From Bacillus sp. AFS088145 (GTDB lineage Bacteria > Bacillota > Bacilli > Bacillales > Bacillaceae_G): a stretch of DNA of 64,000 nt. Location of the stretch: positions 1 through 64,000 of the forward strand of contig NZ_NUUX01000002.1 of NCBI RefSeq assembly GCF_002564465.1, given 5' to 3'. This document shows, in pieces, positions 60,705 through 64,000 of the stretch; position 1 is the first letter of the stretch; every line of letters starts with the position of its first letter. The notes beneath the pieces are model-generated. The model saw nothing but the letters and a program-made list of their open reading frames with translations, was not told the origin of the DNA and made no database searches. The translations under genes and the position numbers were made by a program.

Positions 60705-61946
60705 TTAAAATGTAGGATATAATTCGTATTTGCTAGATAAAGCATTAACTCGATTACGAGATGCTTCTAGTACTTCTTGATTTTCGTGGTTTTTTAATGT
60801 TTCAGCAATGATTGATGCAATTTCATCCATATCTTCTAAAGTAAATCCTCTTGAAGTTACAGCAGCAGTACCAATACGGATACCACTTGTTACAAATGGA
60901 CTTGCTGGATCAAACGGAATTGTATTTTTGTTACATGTAATACCAACCTCATCTAATACGTGCTCAGCAACTTTACCAGTTAACTCTAATGAACGAACGT
61001 CAATTAAAATTAAGTGATTATCTGTGCCACCAGATACTAAGTTTAAGCCGTTAGATTTTAAGCCTTCTGCTAAACGCGCAGCGTTATCAATAATCGCTTG
61101 TGCATACTTTTTAAAATCTTCTTGTAACGCTTCACCAAATGCTACAGCTTTTGCTGCAATTACGTGCATTAATGGTCCACCTTGAATTCCAGGGAAGATT
61201 GATTTATCAATCGCTTTTGCGAACTCTTCTTTACATAAAATCATACCACCACGTGGTCCACGTAATGTTTTATGTGTAGTTGTTGTAACAAAATCAGCAA
61301 ATGGAACTGGATTTTGATGAAGACCTGTTGCTACTAAACCAGCGATATGTGCCATATCAACCATTAAGTAAGCTCCAACTTCATCTGCAATTTCTCTGAA
61401 TTTTTTAAAGTCAATTGCTCTTGGATAAGCACTTGCACCAGCTACAATTAATTTAGGCTTATGTGCTTTAGCTTTTTCTAATACATCTTCATAGTTAATT
61501 ACTTGAGTTTCTGGATCTACTCCATACTCAACGAAGTTATATTGTACTCCACTGAAGTTTACTGGACTTCCGTGAGTTAAATGACCACCATGTGATAAAT
61601 TCATACCTAATACTGTATCACCATGTTTTAAAATAGTGAAATAAACTGCCATATTCGCTTGAGCACCTGAATGAGGTTGAACATTTACGTGTTCTGCTCC
61701 GAAAATTTCTTTTGCACGGTCTCTTGCAATGTTTTCAGTGATATCTACATATTCACAACCGCCATAGTATCGTTTGCTTGGATATCCTTCAGCATATTTA
61801 TTTGTTAATACTGAACCTTGGGCTTCCATTACTGCTTCGCTTACAAAGTTTTCGGAAGCAATTAACTCGATTTTAGTACGTTGTCTACCTAACTCTAACT
61901 GTATTGCCTCATACAATGATGGATCTTGCTTTTTTAAATTTTCCAC
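60705..61946 (-). CDS. glyA: Serine hydroxymethyltransferase
   Basis: A 413-residue PLP enzyme that makes glycine and 5,10-methylene-THF from serine. Schiff-base lysine in [14 protein letters not shown] near residue 226. GTG start at 61946 follows AAAGGGGG; the longer ATG frame has no ribosome binding site. A CACGAACATTA motif (61971-61981) and an inverted TTCG (62004-62007) may be part of a PurR operator, as glyA is in the B. subtilis PurR regulon. Confidence 0.96.
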   Translation of the reverse strand: MENLKKQDPSLYEAIQLELGRQRTKIELIASENFVSEAVMEAQGSVLTNKYAEGYPSKRYYGGCEYVDITENIARDRAKEIFGAEHVNVQPHSGAQANMAVYFTILKHGDTVLGMNLSHGGHLTHGSPVNFSGVQYNFVEYGVDPETQVINYEDVLEKAKAHKPKLIVAGASAYPRAIDFKKFREIADEVGAYLMVDMAHIAGLVATGLHQNPVPFADFVTTTTHKTLRGPRGGMILCKEEFAKAIDKSIFPGIQGGPLMHVIAAKAVAFGEALQEDFKKYAQAIIDNAARLAEGLKSNGLNLVSGGTDNHLILIDVRSLELTGKVAEHVLDEVGITCNKNTIPFDPASPFVTSGIRIGTAAVTSRGFTLEDMDEIASIIAETLKNHENQEVLEASRNRVNALSSKYELYPTF

Positions 61947-62114
61947 AGTTATATCCCCCTTTTTATAAAACACGAACATTACTAGTATAAAATTACTATA
62001 TTATTCGATAAAACGACCGAATTCCTTTCTATTTTACCATGTTTTGCATTAAAAATGAAAGATATATCTTTCAAATAACTAACATTTAACTATTCTATTA
62101 TAATAAAAAACGCT

Positions 62115-62681
62115 TTATTTCAAGTCTTCATCTATTGAGTAAACTGCACGTGCTCCACCAATTAGCTTTGGACGAGTTTTTGCCGCCGTTATATGAGCTT
62201 GTCCAACTTGTTTAATACTTGTTCTTAAAGGAACTGCCACGTGCTTTAAATGCATACCGATTAAAGTATCGCCAATATCAATCCCTGCATCCGCTTTAAT
62301 GTGTTCAACAATTACAGCATGATCTAAATGTCTAAATGCGAATGAAGCAAGAGCTCCTCCTGCAGTACCAACTGGTATCACAGTTACCTCGTCAAGTTGT
62401 AAACTTTTTGCCGTCTTTCTTTGAACAACTATTGCTCTGTTCAAATGTTCACAGCATTGAAATGCTAATTGTACTCCTGTTTCATCTTGAAAAGCCTTAA
62501 TCTCATTAAATAAAACTTCCGCTACTTCGATTGTTCCTGAAGTTCCAATTCTTTGTCCACTTACCTCACTAGTGCTACATCCAATGACTAAAACATGGTC
62601 ACTTGTAAAATTCACATGATCATTTAGCTCGTTTAATAATGATTTTATTTGCTCGGCTACTAATCTTAATTCTTCATTCAT
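62115..62681 (-). CDS. ywlG: YwlG/UPF0340 family protein
   Basis: A 188-residue protein of the TIGR01440 family. LVIGCSTSEVSGQRIGTSGT near 31-50 is the family core. Function unknown. It keeps the ywlE-rpiB-ywlG-glyA order of B. subtilis. Confidence 0.9.
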   Translation of the reverse strand: MNEELRLVAEQIKSLLNELNDHVNFTSDHVLVIGCSTSEVSGQRIGTSGTIEVAEVLFNEIKAFQDETGVQLAFQCCEHLNRAIVVQRKTAKSLQLDEVTVIPVGTAGGALASFAFRHLDHAVIVEHIKADAGIDIGDTLIGMHLKHVAVPLRTSIKQVGQAHITAAKTRPKLIGGARAVYSIDEDLK

Positions 62682-62734
62682 TTATTTTGCTCCTTTCGTA
62701 AAATTCCTTTAAATTCTATTACTCATTATTAAAA

Positions 62735-62774
62735 AAGCCGATAATCTTCACATTATGTTTTGGATTAACGGCTT
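62735..62774 (-). terminator. Terminator after rpiB
   Basis: AAGCCGATAATC (from 62735) pairs with GATTAACGGCTT (to 62774) with one mismatch; T-run on the minus strand. Confidence 0.8.
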
Positions 62775-62786
62775 CTCGTTTAGGTT

Positions 62787-63236
62787 TTATAATTGATGAT
62801 TTTTTTCGTAGTCTTTAATTTTGTTTACTCGATTTTCATGTCGACCGCCTTCAAACTCAGTCGTTAACCATATTTTTGCAATGTCTCTTGCCAAACCAGG
62901 TCCGATTACACGTTCCCCCATTGCTAGAATATTCGTATCATTATGTTCACGAGTTGCTTTTGCACTGAAAGTATCATGTACTAATGCACAGCGAATTCCT
63001 TCAACTTTATTTGCGGCAATTGACATACCAATTCCTGTCCCACAAATTAATATTCCACGGTCTACTTCTCCATTTGCAACTTTTTGTGCAACTGGGAATG
63101 CATAATCTGGGTAGTCTACAGATGTACCGCACTCACAACCATAATCTTCGTATTCAATACCCATTTCATCCATTAAATTCATGATTTCTTGACGAATATT
63201 TAACCCACCATGATCAGATGCTATTGCTACTTTCAT
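62787..63236 (-). CDS. rpiB: Ribose-5-phosphate isomerase B
   Basis: A 149-residue RpiB/LacAB-family isomerase. MKVAIASDHGG at the start, CGTGIGMSIAANK near 66 (catalytic Cys) and the R-H-E block EFEGGRHENRV near 130. ATG at 63236 follows GGGGG. In B. subtilis it is ywlF. Confidence 0.93.
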   Translation of the reverse strand: MKVAIASDHGGLNIRQEIMNLMDEMGIEYEDYGCECGTSVDYPDYAFPVAQKVANGEVDRGILICGTGIGMSIAANKVEGIRCALVHDTFSAKATREHNDTNILAMGERVIGPGLARDIAKIWLTTEFEGGRHENRVNKIKDYEKNHQL

Positions 63237-63360
63237 TAGATAACCCCCGTATTGATCTCTTTGATTCGATTTTCTTTTGTATTGAATTAACTTCAATTTC
63301 TATCTTACACTATTATGTTCAGATTTAGGGCATCTAATTAACATCCAATCACTGATTAAA

Positions 63361-63801
63361 TTAATATTCGTTTGGTTTCTGTACAATCTGTTTTACCAAC
63401 ACTTCTAATTCACTCAATGTATTTTCATAAGTTGTTAATGACCCTCCATAAGGGTCAGAAATATCTTTAGCTTGACCGTTTATATATTCATAAAATGTAA
63501 AGATTCGATCCTTATATTGAGGAAACTTAGAAACTAACATTTGTTTATGGCTCAATGTCATTGATAAGACTTTCGAAGACCATTCCAAAAGATCTTCATT
63601 TATTTGCTGCGAGGAATGATTTGTTTCGATTCCTTTATTTTTTAGTGCCAATATTGCATTTTGAGAAGCAGGGTCGCCTGACATAGCAAATACTCCAGCA
63701 GATTTGACCTGATATAGTTCATTCCCATGATGTCTTAATAGTGCTTCTGCCATTGGGCTTCTACATGTATTTCCGGTACAAACAAATAATATATTTTCCA
63801 T
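63361..63801 (-). CDS. ywlE: Protein-arginine-phosphatase YwlE
   Basis: A 146-residue low-molecular-weight phosphatase. The P-loop is C8-T-G-N-T-C13-R14-S, and the threonine at 12 is the hallmark of arginine phosphatase over tyrosine phosphatase. The general acid lies in DISDPYGGS. It opposes the McsB arginine kinase, whose marks target proteins to ClpCP. Confidence 0.92.
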   Translation of the reverse strand: MENILFVCTGNTCRSPMAEALLRHHGNELYQVKSAGVFAMSGDPASQNAILALKNKGIETNHSSQQINEDLLEWSSKVLSMTLSHKQMLVSKFPQYKDRIFTFYEYINGQAKDISDPYGGSLTTYENTLSELEVLVKQIVQKPNEY

Positions 63802-63861
63802 CTTAATACCTCACCCTCATTTATCTGAACGTTTTATTTAATCTATTTTACTAAAAAATAA

Positions 63862-63898
63862 AAGGATGGGGCAATTGTCTCCAATTTTCTCCATCCTT
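63862..63898 (-). terminator. Terminator after the mntP-like gene
   Basis: AAGGATGG (63862-63869) pairs with CCATCCTT (63891-63898); T-rich on the minus strand. Confidence 0.8.
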
Positions 63899-63923
63899 AG
63901 CTCTTATTCACCATATGTATCTT

Positions 63924-64000
63924 TTAAGAAAAAAATAATAGTTTTATTCCGAAAATCAATAAGAACGAACCGCCTAATAATTCTCCAAATTTACCGAGTT
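63924..64000 (-). CDS. mntP: Probable manganese exporter MntP, C-terminal end (partial)
   Basis: Only the last 24 codons are in the window, ending LGGSFLLIFGIKLLFFS. The final hydrophobic helix with GIKLL fits the C-terminus of MntP/YwlD, and the B. subtilis order places it next to ywlE. Identity rests mainly on synteny. Confidence 0.5.
   Translation of the reverse strand, partial: LGKFGELLGGSFLLIFGIKLLFFS

Overview
The window is a low-GC chromosomal segment from an endospore-forming member of the Bacillaceae. Three things point there: sporulation and germination genes (spoIIID, spoIIQ, spoIID, a gerK-type operon), classic Bacillus ribosome binding sites with frequent GTG and TTG starts, and a gene order that follows the Bacillus subtilis ywl-glyA-upp-atp and ywmB-murAA-spoIID-spoIIQ-spoIIID-mbl-fabZ blocks. 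A NADH-module-less 11-gene complex I operon and an alanine/lysine-repeat NuoC resemble the B. cereus group and relatives. No rRNA, tRNA, insertion sequence, prophage or CRISPR array was seen.

Layout. 1-850: end of a secreted Gly/Thr-repeat protein and a 20-bp-phased repeat array. 850-5.2 kb: ywqB-ywqA (SWIM protein and SNF2 ATPase). 5.3-8.4 kb: GrpB-family protein, a small membrane protein, then an overlapping pair of an Lgt-like membrane protein and a radical SAM enzyme resembling tetraether-lipid synthase. 8.6-13.8 kb: fabZ, a Crp/Fnr regulator divergent from an aminotransferase/YitT/amino-acid permease operon with a perfect cre site between them. 13.8-19.3 kb: gerK-type germinant receptor operon (A-C-B) and UDP-glucose dehydrogenase. 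19.8-28.6 kb: mbl, spoIIID, spoIIQ, a T-box-controlled oligopeptide-binding lipoprotein, spoIID, murA, ywmB, ywzB. 28.8-39.1 kb: nuoABCDHIJKLMN. 39.5-43.8 kb: EmrAB-type efflux pair with a divergent TetR regulator, and a NERD-domain protein. 44-44.4 kb: a second, longer phased repeat array. 44.4-51.8 kb: atpZIBEFHAGDC. 52-55 kb: Vpr-like subtilase and an orphan AmiS/UreI channel. 55.1-59.7 kb: deoR, deoC, cdd, nupC and upp (nucleoside salvage). 60-64 kb: a DoxX protein with two Rex boxes, glyA, ywlG, rpiB, ywlE and the end of a probable mntP.

How the parts fit. The nuo and atp operons supply respiratory proton pumping and ATP synthesis. Their neighbours carry redox and carbon-catabolite signals: Rex boxes at doxX, and cre sites at atp, at nupC and at the Crp/Fnr locus. 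deoR-deoC-cdd-nupC-upp is one pyrimidine and deoxyribonucleoside uptake and salvage group. spoIIID, spoIIQ, spoIID and the ger operon form the sporulation/germination layer, mixed with cell-shape and wall genes (mbl, murA).

The most unusual items are the Lgt-like/radical SAM pair, the two roughly 20.4-bp-period degenerate arrays, the paired Rex operators at doxX, two DnaA-box clusters far from any origin gene, and an in-frame upstream extension of spoIIID that recalls B. subtilis usd. All calls come from reading the sequence; no database search was run.
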